Source: Actinoplanes sp. KI2
GTDB taxonomy: Bacteria > Actinomycetota > Actinomycetes > Mycobacteriales > Micromonosporaceae
NCBI RefSeq assembly: GCF_025630775.1
Contig: NZ_JAOSZE010000035.1
Coordinates: 1-64,000, forward strand
Length of the DNA stretch: 64,000 bases
Reading direction: 5' to 3'
A program made the translations under genes and the position numbers. The notes beneath the pieces were generated by a model. It made no database searches. It was not told the DNA's origin and saw only the letters and a list, made by a program, of their open reading frames with translations. Positions 1 through 8,406 of the stretch are shown in pieces. Position 1 is the first letter of the stretch; each line of letters begins with the position of its first letter.

Positions 1-1
1 C

Positions 2-91
2 TCGAGCCTGCTGGCCAAGCTGGGCCTGGAGCGCCGCACCCAGGCGGCGGTGCTGGCCACCCGCCTGCTCGGCGAGCATCCGCACGGCTGA
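2..91 (+). CDS. DosR/DevR-like response regulator, C-terminal fragment (cut by window start)
   Basis: Only the last 29 codons and the stop are inside the window. They read as the end of a LuxR/NarL-type helix-turn-helix: the recognition-helix tail (LLAKLGLERRTQAAVLATRL) followed by a short Pro/His tail. From memory, this nearly matches the end of mycobacterial DosR/DevR (LLAKLGMERRTQAAVFAT), closer than a generic LuxR protein would be. DosR regulators switch on dormancy genes under hypoxia, NO or redox stress. The downstream genes (VIT transporter, ppdK, zinc alcohol dehydrogenase, PPOX protein) fit such a regulon. The receiver domain and the start are outside the window, so the DosR assignment rests on this tail and on context. 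Confidence 0.7.
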   Translation, partial: SSLLAKLGLERRTQAAVLATRLLGEHPHG

Positions 92-160
92 CATCCTTCG
101 TGCCGCACGGCCGGGCATGGGCCAGAATCGGTGCGGGCAGCACTGAGGCGAGGAGCCGCC

Positions 161-868
161 GTGAGCACGCATCCCGGTGAACCGCACGACGACGCCCTGT
201 CCGGGCGGCTGAACTGGCTGCGGGCCGGGGTGCTGGGCGCCAACGACGGCATCGTGTCGACCGCCGGCCTGGTCGTCGGCGTGGCCGGCGCGACCACCTC
301 GACCGGGCCGATCCTCACCGCCGGTGTCGCGGGGCTGGTCGCCGGCGCGGTGTCGATGGCGCTGGGCGAGTACGTCTCGGTCAGCAGCCAGCGCGACACC
401 GAGCGGGCACTGCTGGAGAAGGAGCGCGGCGAGCTGGCCGACTTCCCCGAGCAGGAGCTGGCGGAGCTCACCGAGCTGTACCGGGCGAAGGGGCTCAGCG
501 AGGCGACCGCCCGGCAGGTGGCCCGGGAGCTGACCGACTCCGATGCCTTCGCGGCGCACGCCGACGTGGAGCTGCACCTCGACCCGGACGAGCTGACCAA
601 CCCGTGGCACGCCGCGCTGGCCTCGGCCGTCGCGTTCACCACCGGATCGGTGCTGCCGCTGGTCGCGATCCTGCTGCCGCCGCCGGGCGCCCGGGTCCCG
701 GTCACGTTCGTCGTGGTCGTCGCCGCGCTCGCCGCGACCGGGTATCTAAGCGCCCGGCTCGGCGGTGCCCGGCCCGGCCGCGCGGTGCTGCGGCTGGTGC
801 TGGGCGGCGCCGTCGCCATGGCGGTGACCTACGGCATCGGCGGGCTGGTCGGCACCGCGGTCGGCTGA
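161..868 (+). CDS. VIT1/CCC1-family (Fe2+/Mn2+) transporter
   Basis: This is a membrane protein of about 235 residues. The N-terminus carries the VIT signature LRAGVLGANDGIVSTAGLVVG, followed by a second hydrophobic segment ending in SMALGEYVSVSSQRD. A charged central segment rich in Glu (EKERGELADFPEQELAELTELY) corresponds to the cytosolic metal-binding helices of the family, and three further membrane segments follow. Relatives move Fe2+ or Mn2+ out of the cytosol, so metal sequestration is the likely role. The GTG at 161 is preferred over the ATG at 131 because GAGGAG lies just upstream of it and the family conservation begins soon after. It follows the DosR-like gene by about 70 bp and may be co-transcribed with it. 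Confidence 0.85.
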   Translation: MSTHPGEPHDDALSGRLNWLRAGVLGANDGIVSTAGLVVGVAGATTSTGPILTAGVAGLVAGAVSMALGEYVSVSSQRDTERALLEKERGELADFPEQELAELTELYRAKGLSEATARQVARELTDSDAFAAHADVELHLDPDELTNPWHAALASAVAFTTGSVLPLVAILLPPPGARVPVTFVVVVAALAATGYLSARLGGARPGRAVLRLVLGGAVAMAVTYGIGGLVGTAVG

Positions 869-899
869 CCTCGCCGCCTCGCCGAGCTGCCGAGCCGCC

Positions 900-1271
900 T
901 CAGCGGCGCACGACCAGGCGGTGGGCGCCGAGCAGGCGCGCCCACCACGGCCGGGGCGAGCCGTCGCGCAGCGGCGGGCAGGCCGAGCGCTTGACGCTCA
1001 CCCACCCGCCGGGCCCCATCGTGACGGCGCCGATCGCCGGCCGGCGGCGGGCCGTGGCGACCACCGCGGAGGCCGCGATCGCGACCGCGGCCGCCGTGGC
1101 CAGGGCGGCGCCGGCCAGCCGGGTGACGTCGACGACCGGGCGGTAGGTCGCCGAGTCCGGCCCGACCAGCCAGGCACCGACCTGGCGGTCACCGTCCATC
1201 ACCGGCATCACGGTGATTCCGGGGCTCATCGCGTCGCTCCGAGCCGGTATGACGGTGACTTGCGGGTTCAT
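900..1271 (-). CDS. small single-pass membrane protein, unknown function
   Basis: This 123-residue protein is not recognised. The first 50 residues are polar. A single Ala/Val-rich membrane segment (VTRLAGAALATAAAVAIAAS and onward) lies near the middle, and the C-terminus is basic and Trp-containing. The start follows an AGGAG at good spacing. It begins 10 bp after the stop of ppdK on the same strand, so it is probably the last gene of the ppdK transcript. It converges on the VIT gene. An internal ATG at residue 15 is an alternative start. Being next to dormancy-type genes suggests a stress role, but nothing in the protein itself shows one. Confidence 0.55.
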   Translation of the reverse strand: MNPQVTVIPARSDAMSPGITVMPVMDGDRQVGAWLVGPDSATYRPVVDVTRLAGAALATAAAVAIAASAVVATARRRPAIGAVTMGPGGWVSVKRSACPPLRDGSPRPWWARLLGAHRLVVRR

Positions 1272-1281
1272 CGCTGCGCTC

Positions 1282-3888
1282 CTAGCGGCTGTCCGAGCCG
1301 GTGGCCCCGGTCAGGGCCGCGCGGCCGGCCTCGAGCCGGGCGATCGGCACCCGGAACGGGGAGCAGGACACGTAGTCCAGCCCGGCGTCGTGGAAGAAGT
1401 GCACCGAGGCGGGGTCCCCGCCGTGCTCGCCGCAGACCCCGACGGTCAGGTCCGCTCGGGTGGCGCGGCCGCGCTCGACGGCGATCCGGACCAGTTCGCC
1501 GACACCGTCGTTGTCGATCGACTCGAACGGCGATATCGAGAAGATGCCCAGCCCGAGGTAGCGGCCGAAGAACGCACCCTCGACGTCGTCGCGGGAGAAG
1601 CCCCAGGTCATCTGGGTCAGGTCGTTGGTGCCGAAGGAGAAGAACTCGGCCGCGCCGGCGATCTGCCCGGCGGTCAGCGCCGCGCGCGGCACCTCGATCA
1701 TGGTGCCGATCCGGATGGGCGGCGCGCCGGGCACCGATGCCAGGACCGCCTCGGCTTCCGACCGTACGATCTCCAGCTCCTGAACGGCGCCGACCAGCGG
1801 CACCATGATCTCCGGCCGTGGGTCGCCGCCCGCGGCGACCCGGGCCGCCGCGGCCTCCGCGACCGCACGCACCTGCATCGCGAACAAACCGGGAACGACC
1901 AGGCCCAGCCGCACGCCGCGCAGCCCGAGCATCGGGTTCTGCTCGTGCATCCGGCGCACCGCGGCCAGCAGCACCCCGTCGCGGCCGGGGTCCTCGCCCA
2001 GCGCCGTGGCCCGGGCCACCCGCGCGGTCAGCTCCTCCAGCGACGGCAGGAACTCGTGCAGCGGCGGGTCGATCAGCCGCACCGTGACCGGCATCCCGTC
2101 CATCGCCGCGAACAGTTCCTCGAAGTCGGCGCGCTGCAACGGCAGCAGCTTGTCCAGCGCGTCCTGGCGCTCGGCGTCGCTGTCGGCGAGGATCAGTCGC
2201 TCGACCAGCACCCGCCGGCCGCCGAGAAACATGTGCTCGGTGCGGCACAGCCCGACCCCGGTGGCACCGAACCGCCGGGCGCGGGCCGCGTCGGCGGCGG
2301 TGTCCGCGTTGGTGTGCACGCCGAGACGGGCGGCGTGATCGGCGTGGATCATCAGGCGCTCGATCGCGGAGAGCAGCGGGTCGCCGTGCGCGGTCAGCTC
2401 GCCCTCGAAGTAGCGGACCACCTTTGACGGGTGCACCGGGACCGTCCCGGGGTAGACGCGCCCGTTGGTGCCGTCGATCGAGATGACGTCGCCGGCGTAC
2501 AGCGTCCGGCCGCCGACGGTCAGCGTCTCGCCGTCGATCCGCAGCTCCTCGGCGCCGCAGACACAGGTCTTGCCCATGCCGCGGGCCACCACGGCCGCGT
2601 GCGAGGTCTTGCCGCCGCGCGCGGTGAGGATGCCCTGAGCGGCGATCATGCCGGGCAGGTCGTCCGGGTTGGTTTCGTTACGGACCAGGATGACCGGGCC
2701 CTTCGCGGCGGCCGCCGCGGCGGAGTCGAAGACGATCGCGCCGACCGCGGCGCCCGGCGAGGCGGGCACGCCGGTGGTCAGCGGCGGGGGCGCGGTGGCG
2801 TCGTCGAAGCTGGGGAACATCAGTTGGGCGAGCTGCTCGCCGGTGACCCGGTGCAGGGCCTCGTCGAGGGTGATGGTGCCCTCGTCGACCAGCTGCGCGG
2901 CGATCACGAAGGCGGCGGCCGGGGTGCGCTTGCCGACCCGGGTCTGCAGCATCCACAGCTTGCCGTTCTCGATGGTGAACTCGATGTCGCACAGGTCGCG
3001 GTAGCGCTGCTCGAGCCGCTGCATGATGGACAGCAGCTGCGTGTAGCTGCCCCGGTCGAAGGTGGCCAGCTCGGCCAGGCTCACCGTGTTGCGGATGCCG
3101 GCCACGACGTCCTCGCCCTGCGCGTTGCGCAGGTAGTCGCCGTAGCTGCCGCGCCTGCCGGTGGCCGGGTCGCGGGTGAACGCGACCCCGGTGCCGGAGT
3201 CCTCGCCCCGGTTGCCGAAGACCATGGCCATCACGTTCACCGCGGTGCCCAGGTCCTGCGGGATGCGCTCCTGCCGGCGGTACAGCACCGCCCGCTCGGA
3301 GTTCCACGACCGGAACACCGCGCTGATCGCGAGGAACAGCTGCTCGTGCACGGCCTGCGGGAACTCCCGCCCGGTGTGCGCCTGGAAGACTTTCTTGTAC
3401 GCGTCGACCAGCTCCCGCGGGTCGTCGCCGCCCTCGAACTCGCCGGCCGGGATGTCGAACACCGTCCGGCCGAACATCTGGATCAGCCGCCGGTAGGAGT
3501 CCCAGGCGAACCGCTCGTTGCCGCTCTGCCGCGCCAGGCCGTCCACCGTGGCATCGTTGAGCCCGATGTCGAGGATCGTCTCCATCATCCCGGGCATGGA
3601 GAACTTCGCGCCCGAGCGCACCGACAGCAGCAACGGGTCGTGCGGGTCGCCGAACGTGCGGCCGATCCGGGCCTGCATCTGCCGCAGGTGGTGCTCCACC
3701 TCGGCGAACAGCCCCGCCGGCATCGACTTCGTGCGCAGGTACTCCCGGCACGCCTCGGTCGTGATCGTGAACCCCGGCGGGACCGGCAGGCCCATCCGGG
3801 TCATCTCGGCGAGGTTCGCGCCCTTGCCGCCGAGCAGGTCCTTGAGATCCTTGTTCCCCTCGATGAAGTCGTACACGTACGTGGCCAT
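1282..3888 (-). CDS. ppdK: pyruvate, phosphate dikinase
   Basis: PPDK interconverts pyruvate + ATP + Pi and PEP + AMP + PPi in the cytosol. The protein is full length at about 868 residues. The N-terminal ATP-grasp region starts with DLLGGKGANLAEM and GLPVPPGFTIT. The phosphohistidine swivel domain has GGKTSHAAVVARGMG near residue 427 with the catalytic His near 431. The C-terminal PEP/pyruvate TIM barrel includes RIGTMIEVPRA, FFSFGTNDLTQM and the catalytic Cys in GVCGEHGGD. ATG 3888 is chosen over GTG 3891 because the GGAGG site lies 5 nt before it. It diverges from adh across a short region holding a DosR-like palindrome. PPi-linked PEP/pyruvate cycling is a known feature of actinobacterial dormancy regulons, so oxygen- or energy-stress control is likely. 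Confidence 0.96.
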   Translation of the reverse strand: MATYVYDFIEGNKDLKDLLGGKGANLAEMTRMGLPVPPGFTITTEACREYLRTKSMPAGLFAEVEHHLRQMQARIGRTFGDPHDPLLLSVRSGAKFSMPGMMETILDIGLNDATVDGLARQSGNERFAWDSYRRLIQMFGRTVFDIPAGEFEGGDDPRELVDAYKKVFQAHTGREFPQAVHEQLFLAISAVFRSWNSERAVLYRRQERIPQDLGTAVNVMAMVFGNRGEDSGTGVAFTRDPATGRRGSYGDYLRNAQGEDVVAGIRNTVSLAELATFDRGSYTQLLSIMQRLEQRYRDLCDIEFTIENGKLWMLQTRVGKRTPAAAFVIAAQLVDEGTITLDEALHRVTGEQLAQLMFPSFDDATAPPPLTTGVPASPGAAVGAIVFDSAAAAAAKGPVILVRNETNPDDLPGMIAAQGILTARGGKTSHAAVVARGMGKTCVCGAEELRIDGETLTVGGRTLYAGDVISIDGTNGRVYPGTVPVHPSKVVRYFEGELTAHGDPLLSAIERLMIHADHAARLGVHTNADTAADAARARRFGATGVGLCRTEHMFLGGRRVLVERLILADSDAERQDALDKLLPLQRADFEELFAAMDGMPVTVRLIDPPLHEFLPSLEELTARVARATALGEDPGRDGVLLAAVRRMHEQNPMLGLRGVRLGLVVPGLFAMQVRAVAEAAAARVAAGGDPRPEIMVPLVGAVQELEIVRSEAEAVLASVPGAPPIRIGTMIEVPRAALTAGQIAGAAEFFSFGTNDLTQMTWGFSRDDVEGAFFGRYLGLGIFSISPFESIDNDGVGELVRIAVERGRATRADLTVGVCGEHGGDPASVHFFHDAGLDYVSCSPFRVPIARLEAGRAALTGATGSDSR

Positions 3889-3934
3889 CACTGCCTCCTC
3901 CCTTTGTTAGTAGGCCCGCATGGGTCCCGCCCAG

Positions 3935-3952
3935 TAGGGCCGCAGGTCCCTA
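3935..3952. promoter_or_regulatory. candidate DosR/DevR-type operator between ppdK and adh
   Basis: The imperfect palindrome TAGGGCCGCAGGTCCCTA sits midway between the two divergent genes. Its core GGGCCG-CA-GGTCCC resembles the DosR-type pattern GGGACY...RGTCCC (right half exact, left half with two differences). With a DosR-like gene end at position 91 and dormancy-type targets on both sides, an operator is plausible. Binding is inferred. Confidence 0.45.
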
Positions 3953-3997
3953 GTGGGCGGGCCACGCGGGGACGACGGTGGAGGAAAGGAGGCCACC

Positions 3998-5041
3998 ATG
4001 AAGGCTCTTGTCTACGGTGGGCCCGGCGCTCGTGCCTGGACCGAGATCCCCGACCCCACCATCCGCGACCCGCGGGACGCGATCATCCGGGTCGACGCCG
4101 TCACCATCTGCGGCACCGACCTGCACATCCTCGGCGGCGACGTGCCCGAGGTCGAGGCCGGCCGGGTGCTCGGCCACGAGGCGGTCGGCACGGTCGTCGA
4201 GGTCGGCAGCGGCGTCGGTGGGCTCGCCCCGGGCGACCGGGTGCTGGCGTCGTGCATCTCGGCGTGCGGCATCTGCCGCTTCTGCCGGGAGGGCGCGTAC
4301 GGGCAGTGCCTCGGCGGCGGGGGCTGGATCCTCGGCCACCTGGTCGACGGGGTGCAGTCCGAGCTCGCCCGGATCCCGTTCGCCGACCTGTCCACCTACC
4401 ACCTGCCCGAGCGGATCAGCGACGAGTCCGCCGTGCTGCTCGCCGACATCCTGCCCACCTCGTACGAGGTCGGCGTGCTCAACGGCCGGGTGCGGCCGGG
4501 CGACACGGTGGCCGTCGTCGGCGCCGGCCCGATCGGGCTCGCGGCCGTGGCGACCGCGCGGCTCTACTCCCCGGCGCACATCGTGGTCATCGACAAGGCG
4601 GAGAGCCGCCTGCAGGCCGCCAAGCTGTTCGGCGCCGACACCACCGTCGTGGCCGGCGTGGAGGACCCGCTCGGGACCGTCCGCGCGCTGACCGGCGGCC
4701 TCGGCGCCGACGTGGTGATCGAGGCGGTCGGCACCCCGCAGACGTTCGAGCTGTGCGCCACGCTGGTACGGGCCGGCGGCCATCTGGCCAACGTCGGCGT
4801 GCACGGCAAGCCGGCCACGCTGCACCTGGAAGACCTGTGGATCCGCAACGTCACCATCACCACGGGGCTGGTCGACACGTACTCGACGCCGAAGCTGCTC
4901 GACATGCTCGTCGCCGGCCAGCTCGACCTCGGCCACATGGTCACGCACCGGTTCGGCCTCGACGACTTCATGCAGGCGTACGACGTCTTCGCCGACCCCA
5001 CCCACACCGGCGCCCTCAAGGTCGTGCTGTCCCGGGCATGA
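3998..5041 (+). CDS. zinc-dependent medium-chain alcohol dehydrogenase
   Basis: A 347-residue MDR-superfamily dehydrogenase. Catalytic zinc ligands are visible at Cys38 (VTICGTDLH) and His60-Glu61 (VLGHE). The structural zinc site has Cys90, Cys93, Cys96 and Cys104 (CGICRFC...GQC). The Rossmann fold begins at VAVVGAGPIGLAAVA near residue 165, with an acidic residue ending strand 2 (VVIDKAE), which favours NAD(H). The start follows a strong GGAAAGGAGG. Substrate is unknown; neighbours suggest NADH balance during respiration arrest. It is divergent from ppdK and shares the 3892-3997 regulatory region. The PPOX gene follows after 12 bp. Confidence 0.92.
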   Translation: MKALVYGGPGARAWTEIPDPTIRDPRDAIIRVDAVTICGTDLHILGGDVPEVEAGRVLGHEAVGTVVEVGSGVGGLAPGDRVLASCISACGICRFCREGAYGQCLGGGGWILGHLVDGVQSELARIPFADLSTYHLPERISDESAVLLADILPTSYEVGVLNGRVRPGDTVAVVGAGPIGLAAVATARLYSPAHIVVIDKAESRLQAAKLFGADTTVVAGVEDPLGTVRALTGGLGADVVIEAVGTPQTFELCATLVRAGGHLANVGVHGKPATLHLEDLWIRNVTITTGLVDTYSTPKLLDMLVAGQLDLGHMVTHRFGLDDFMQAYDVFADPTHTGALKVVLSRA

Positions 5042-5053
5042 CACCCTGAAGAC

Positions 5054-5617
5054 ATGAGCAAGCTTTACGAATCGATCGACGACCGGCTGCGCGCGTTCCT
5101 CCTCGAGCAGCCGGTCTTCTTCGTGGCCACCGCGCCGAGCGGCCCCGGCGGGCACGTCAACGTGTCGCCCAAGGGCGGCAGCGGCTGCCTGGCCGTCCTC
5201 GACGAGCACCGGGTCGCCTACCTGGACTACACCGGCAGCGGCGCCGAGACCATCGCGCACCTGCGGGAGAACGGCCGGATCACGCTGATGGCCTGCGCCT
5301 TCCACGGGCCGCCGAAGATCGTCCGGCTGCACGGGCACGGCCGGGCCGTGCTGCCCGGCGAGGACGGGTTCGCCGAGCTGGTGGCGGCCTTTCCCGGCGA
5401 GCCGGCCAGAGGGCTGCGCTCGGTCATCGAGGTGGCCGTCGAGCGGGTCAGCGACTCCTGCGGCTACCAGGTGCCGCTGATGACCTACGACGGCGACCGG
5501 GACCTGCTGGTCCGCTGGGCCGACCGGAAGAGCGACGAGGACCTGGCGGAATACCGGAGCACCCGCAACGGGCACAGCATCGACGGGCTGCCGGCCTTCG
5601 GCGCCGGTCAGCGGTAG
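5054..5617 (+). CDS. pyridoxamine 5'-phosphate oxidase (PPOX)-family flavin protein
   Basis: A 187-residue protein with the split-barrel flavin-binding fold: VFFVATAPSGPGGHVNVSPKGG at the N-terminus, then AYLDYTGSGAETIAHLRENGRI and a strand-rich middle. Family members bind FMN, F420 or heme; which one applies here cannot be read from the sequence. It starts 12 bp after adh with only a weak Shine-Dalgarno (GAAG), so it is probably co-transcribed and partly coupled. Such proteins often occur among stress and dormancy genes of actinobacteria. A redox or cofactor-reductase role is inferred, not shown. Confidence 0.85.
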   Translation: MSKLYESIDDRLRAFLLEQPVFFVATAPSGPGGHVNVSPKGGSGCLAVLDEHRVAYLDYTGSGAETIAHLRENGRITLMACAFHGPPKIVRLHGHGRAVLPGEDGFAELVAAFPGEPARGLRSVIEVAVERVSDSCGYQVPLMTYDGDRDLLVRWADRKSDEDLAEYRSTRNGHSIDGLPAFGAGQR

Positions 5618-5692
5618 GCCGCGGCCTGCAGCCGGCGTCCACCCGGTGGCTGCCGCGCGATGCGGGCCAGGCCGGTAAATGGATTGCAACCC

Positions 5693-5704
5693 GGAACCGG
5701 TTCC
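5693..5704. promoter_or_regulatory. perfect 12-bp palindrome upstream of the ABC-2 exporter
   Basis: GGAACCGGTTCC is a perfect palindrome 49 bp before the ATG of the ABC ATPase, inside the only non-coding gap before that operon (5618-5753). Its position fits a dimeric repressor site. No regulator is encoded next to it. Confidence 0.35.
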
Positions 5705-5753
5705 GTAGGGTGATGCTTCTCAATGCCGGCATCCATACGGGGGTTGCTTTCGC

Positions 5754-6773
5754 ATGCCGATCGTCGAGGCTCGTGGCCTCACCAAGGTGTTCCGCCGCCC
5801 GGACAAGGGCTCGGGCCTGAAGGGCTCGGTCAAGCACCTGTTCGCCCGCCGGTACACCGACAAGGTCGCGGTGGACCACGTCGACCTGTCCATCGAGGCG
5901 GGTGAGGCGGTGGCGTACGTCGGGCCCAACGGCGCCGGCAAATCGACCACCGTCAAGCTGCTCAGCGGCATCCTGGTGCCGACCGCGGGCGAGGTGCGCA
6001 TCGACGGGTTGCACCCGCAGCACGACCGGACCACCGTGGCGTACCGGATCGGTGTGCTTTTCGGTCAGCGCACCCAGCTCTGGTGGGACCTGCCGGTGTC
6101 CGAGTCCCTCGCGGTGCTGCGCGACATCTACGGGATCGACCACGCCACCTACCGCAAGCGGCTGGCCCGTTTCGATGAGGTCCTCGAGCTCGGCGAGATC
6201 CTGCCGATCATGGGCCGGAAGCTGTCGCTGGGCCAGCGGATGCGCGCCGACCTGGCCGCGGCGCTGGTGCACGGCCCGCGGGTGGTCTACCTCGACGAGC
6301 CGACCATCGGCCTCGACCTGGCCGTCAAGGACCGGGTCCGCGAGTTCTTCCGCGGCATCCGCGACGAGGGCACCACGGTCATGCTGACCAGCCACGACCT
6401 CGCCGACATCGAGGGCTTCTGCCGCCGGCTGGTGATCATCGACAAGGGACGGATCATCTTCGACGGCGACCTCGAGGCGGTCAAGGACCGGTTCGCCCGC
6501 GAGCGCATCCTGCACGTCGAGACGGCGCAGCCGGTGCCGCTGGAAACCCTGCGGGACTCGCTGCCGGGCGCGGAGGTCACGGCCGAGGAAACCCCGTTGC
6601 GGTACGCCGTGCGCTTCGACCGGTTCGCGATGACGGCCGGCCAGGCGGTGACCGCGCTCGCGGCCCTGACCGAGCTGGTCGACTTCCGGGTCGACGAGCC
6701 CAGCATCGAGGACGTGATCCGCCGGGTGTACTCGGGCGACCTGGTGCTCGACGAGACGGGCGCGCACCGGTGA
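5754..6773 (+). CDS. ABC-2 type exporter, ATP-binding subunit
   Basis: A 339-residue ATPase. Walker A is GPNGAGKST at residues 57-65, the signature loop reads LSLGQRMR near 156, and Walker B is VVYLDEPT followed by the D-loop IGLDL. The switch His lies in TSHDLAD. About 90 residues follow the nucleotide domain and are probably a regulatory tail. Subfamily features are the long basic insert before strand 2 and the QRTQLWWDLP Q-loop region, typical of the actinobacterial three-gene exporters with two six-helix permeases. It overlaps the first permease by 4 bp. Substrate unknown. Confidence 0.93.
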   Translation: MPIVEARGLTKVFRRPDKGSGLKGSVKHLFARRYTDKVAVDHVDLSIEAGEAVAYVGPNGAGKSTTVKLLSGILVPTAGEVRIDGLHPQHDRTTVAYRIGVLFGQRTQLWWDLPVSESLAVLRDIYGIDHATYRKRLARFDEVLELGEILPIMGRKLSLGQRMRADLAAALVHGPRVVYLDEPTIGLDLAVKDRVREFFRGIRDEGTTVMLTSHDLADIEGFCRRLVIIDKGRIIFDGDLEAVKDRFARERILHVETAQPVPLETLRDSLPGAEVTAEETPLRYAVRFDRFAMTAGQAVTALAALTELVDFRVDEPSIEDVIRRVYSGDLVLDETGAHR

Positions 6774-7558
6774 ACGGTTACCGGGCGCTGGCCCGGGCCA
6801 CCGCGCGGGCGGCCCTCACGTACCGGTTCAGCCTGCTGCTCGGCATGGGCGCGGTCCTCGTCCAGCTCGTCGCGCTCCTGGCGGTGTGGCACGTGATCCT
6901 CGCCGAGGCGCCGGTCAACGGCTTCACCTGGCCGCAGATGCGCGCCTACCTGCTCGTGGCGTTCGCGGCCGGCACCCTGGTGTCGATCCTCGGCGACTTC
7001 CGGATGGCCTTCCGCATCCTCGACGGCGACGTCGCGCTCGACCTGGTCAAGCCGATCGACTACCAGAAGGCGCGGCTCGCCGAGTCGATCGGCGGGCTCT
7101 GGATCGAGCTGCTGCTGATCGGCGCCGTGGTCGGTGTCGCGCTGGCGCTCACCGGCGGCGGCGTGGACACCCCGGCCGGGCCGGCGCTGGCCCTGTTCGC
7201 GGTCAGCATGCTGCTGCTCGTACCGCTGAAGTTCCTGATCGTGTACGTGAGCACCCTGGCCTGCTTCTGGACCCAGAACTACATGGGCGTGCAGTGGGCG
7301 CGGCTGGCCGTGGTGAACCTGCTCTCCGGCGCGCTCATCCCGCTGGTGTACCTGCCGCACTGGCTCGCCACCCTCGCGCAGTGGTCGCCGTTCGCCGGGC
7401 TCACCTCGACCCCCGCGCTGATCTTCCTGGGTCGCGTCGGCGTACGGGATGGGTTGGTTCTGGTCGGAGTCCAGCTCGCGTGGGTGCTCGTGCTGTGGTT
7501 CGGCGCCCGCCTGGTGTGGCGGAAAGCGCTGCGCCGGCTCACCGTGAACGGAGGCTGA
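6770..7558 (+). CDS. ABC-2 type permease (first membrane subunit)
   Basis: A 262-residue protein with about six hydrophobic segments, the first at LLLGMGAVLVQLVALLAVWH and the last at VLVGVQLAWVLVLWFGARLV, ending in a basic tail. It starts with GTG inside the stop of the ATPase gene (GTGA overlap), so translation is coupled. Together with the next gene it would form the heterodimeric channel of the exporter. It belongs to the ABC-2 families usually found as adjacent dissimilar permeases. No periplasmic-binding protein or accessory gene is present, which supports export rather than import. Confidence 0.88.
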   Translation: MNGYRALARATARAALTYRFSLLLGMGAVLVQLVALLAVWHVILAEAPVNGFTWPQMRAYLLVAFAAGTLVSILGDFRMAFRILDGDVALDLVKPIDYQKARLAESIGGLWIELLLIGAVVGVALALTGGGVDTPAGPALALFAVSMLLLVPLKFLIVYVSTLACFWTQNYMGVQWARLAVVNLLSGALIPLVYLPHWLATLAQWSPFAGLTSTPALIFLGRVGVRDGLVLVGVQLAWVLVLWFGARLVWRKALRRLTVNGG

Positions 7559-7559
7559 G

Positions 7560-8348
7560 ATGCGTACGGTACGTCTCTACCGGCGGCTGCTCGGCGCCCA
7601 CTTCCGGTCGCTTCTGGAGTACGAGGCCGATTTCCTGATCCTGGCCGCGGCCACGGTGCTGATCCAGGTGGTCAACATCGTCTTCCTGTCGGCGCTGTTC
7701 GCGAAGGTCCCGGTGATCAACGGCTGGACGTTCTGGTCGGTGCTGACCATGTTCGGCGCGGTGGCGCTGGCCGAGGGCGTCGGCTCGCTGTTCTTCGACG
7801 GCATGTGGAGCCTGGCCTGGCAGATCAACCGCGGCGAGCTGGACTACTGCCTGGTCCGGCCCTACCCCGTGGTGTTGCAGTCGAGCAGTGCCCAGATCGG
7901 CATCAACGGGCTCAGCAACATCGTCACCGGCGGCCTGATGATCGGCGCGGGTCTCGCCCACTCGGACATCGAGTGGACGCCCTGGCTCGCGGTGCTCGGC
8001 GTGCTGCTGCTGATCAGCTCGGTGGTCATCAAGGTCGCGATCAACCTGGCCACCAACTCGGCGTGCTTCTGGCTGTCCAGCCCCAGCCCGATGTTCGCCT
8101 TCGCCCTGCACCAGGTGGGCGACCTGGCCCGGTTCCCGCTGTCGATCTACCCGTTCGCGCTCAAGGCGGTGCTCGGCCTGGTGCTGCCGTTCGCCTTCGT
8201 CAGCTTCTTCCCGATCGCGTACCTGCTGGACACCGGGTCGTCGCCGTGGGTCGGCCTGCTGACGCCGCTGGCGGCCGCGTGGTGCGCCGTGGTCGCGGCG
8301 TTCATCTTCAAGCGCGGCCTGCGCCGCTACGAGAGCGCCGGGAATTAG
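7560..8348 (+). CDS. ABC-2 type permease (second membrane subunit)
   Basis: A 262-residue membrane protein with about six hydrophobic segments. It begins MRTVRLYRRLLGAHFRSLLEYEADFLIL and carries VVNIVFLSALFAKV as its first strong membrane stretch. It starts one base after the previous stop, behind GGAGG. It is distinct in sequence from the first permease, as expected for a heterodimer. A strong stem-loop begins 2 bp after its stop, so it is the last gene of the exporter operon. Confidence 0.88.
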   Translation: MRTVRLYRRLLGAHFRSLLEYEADFLILAAATVLIQVVNIVFLSALFAKVPVINGWTFWSVLTMFGAVALAEGVGSLFFDGMWSLAWQINRGELDYCLVRPYPVVLQSSSAQIGINGLSNIVTGGLMIGAGLAHSDIEWTPWLAVLGVLLLISSVVIKVAINLATNSACFWLSSPSPMFAFALHQVGDLARFPLSIYPFALKAVLGLVLPFAFVSFFPIAYLLDTGSSPWVGLLTPLAAAWCAVVAAFIFKRGLRRYESAGN

Positions 8349-8349
8349 G

Positions 8350-8387
8350 GTCTGTCCTGCCGCTCCCTCGTGAGCGGCAAGACAGAC
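8350..8387 (+). terminator. strong stem-loop terminator after the ABC-2 operon
   Basis: GTCTGTC (8350-8356) pairs with GACAGAC (8381-8387), and TGCCGCTC (8358-8365) pairs with GAGCGGCA (8372-8379). One C/A mismatch separates the two helices and the loop is 6 nt. No T-run follows, as is common in actinobacteria. It lies directly after the permease stop and before the next gene. Confidence 0.7.
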
Positions 8388-8406
8388 TCTGGGGCACGAT
8401 GACGGC

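Noticed and set aside
3950-5689. Long minus-strand open frame opposite adh and PPOX genes
   Set aside because: Its translation is rich in His, Arg, Gly and Val with no motif. It is a high-GC shadow of the strongly supported plus-strand genes.
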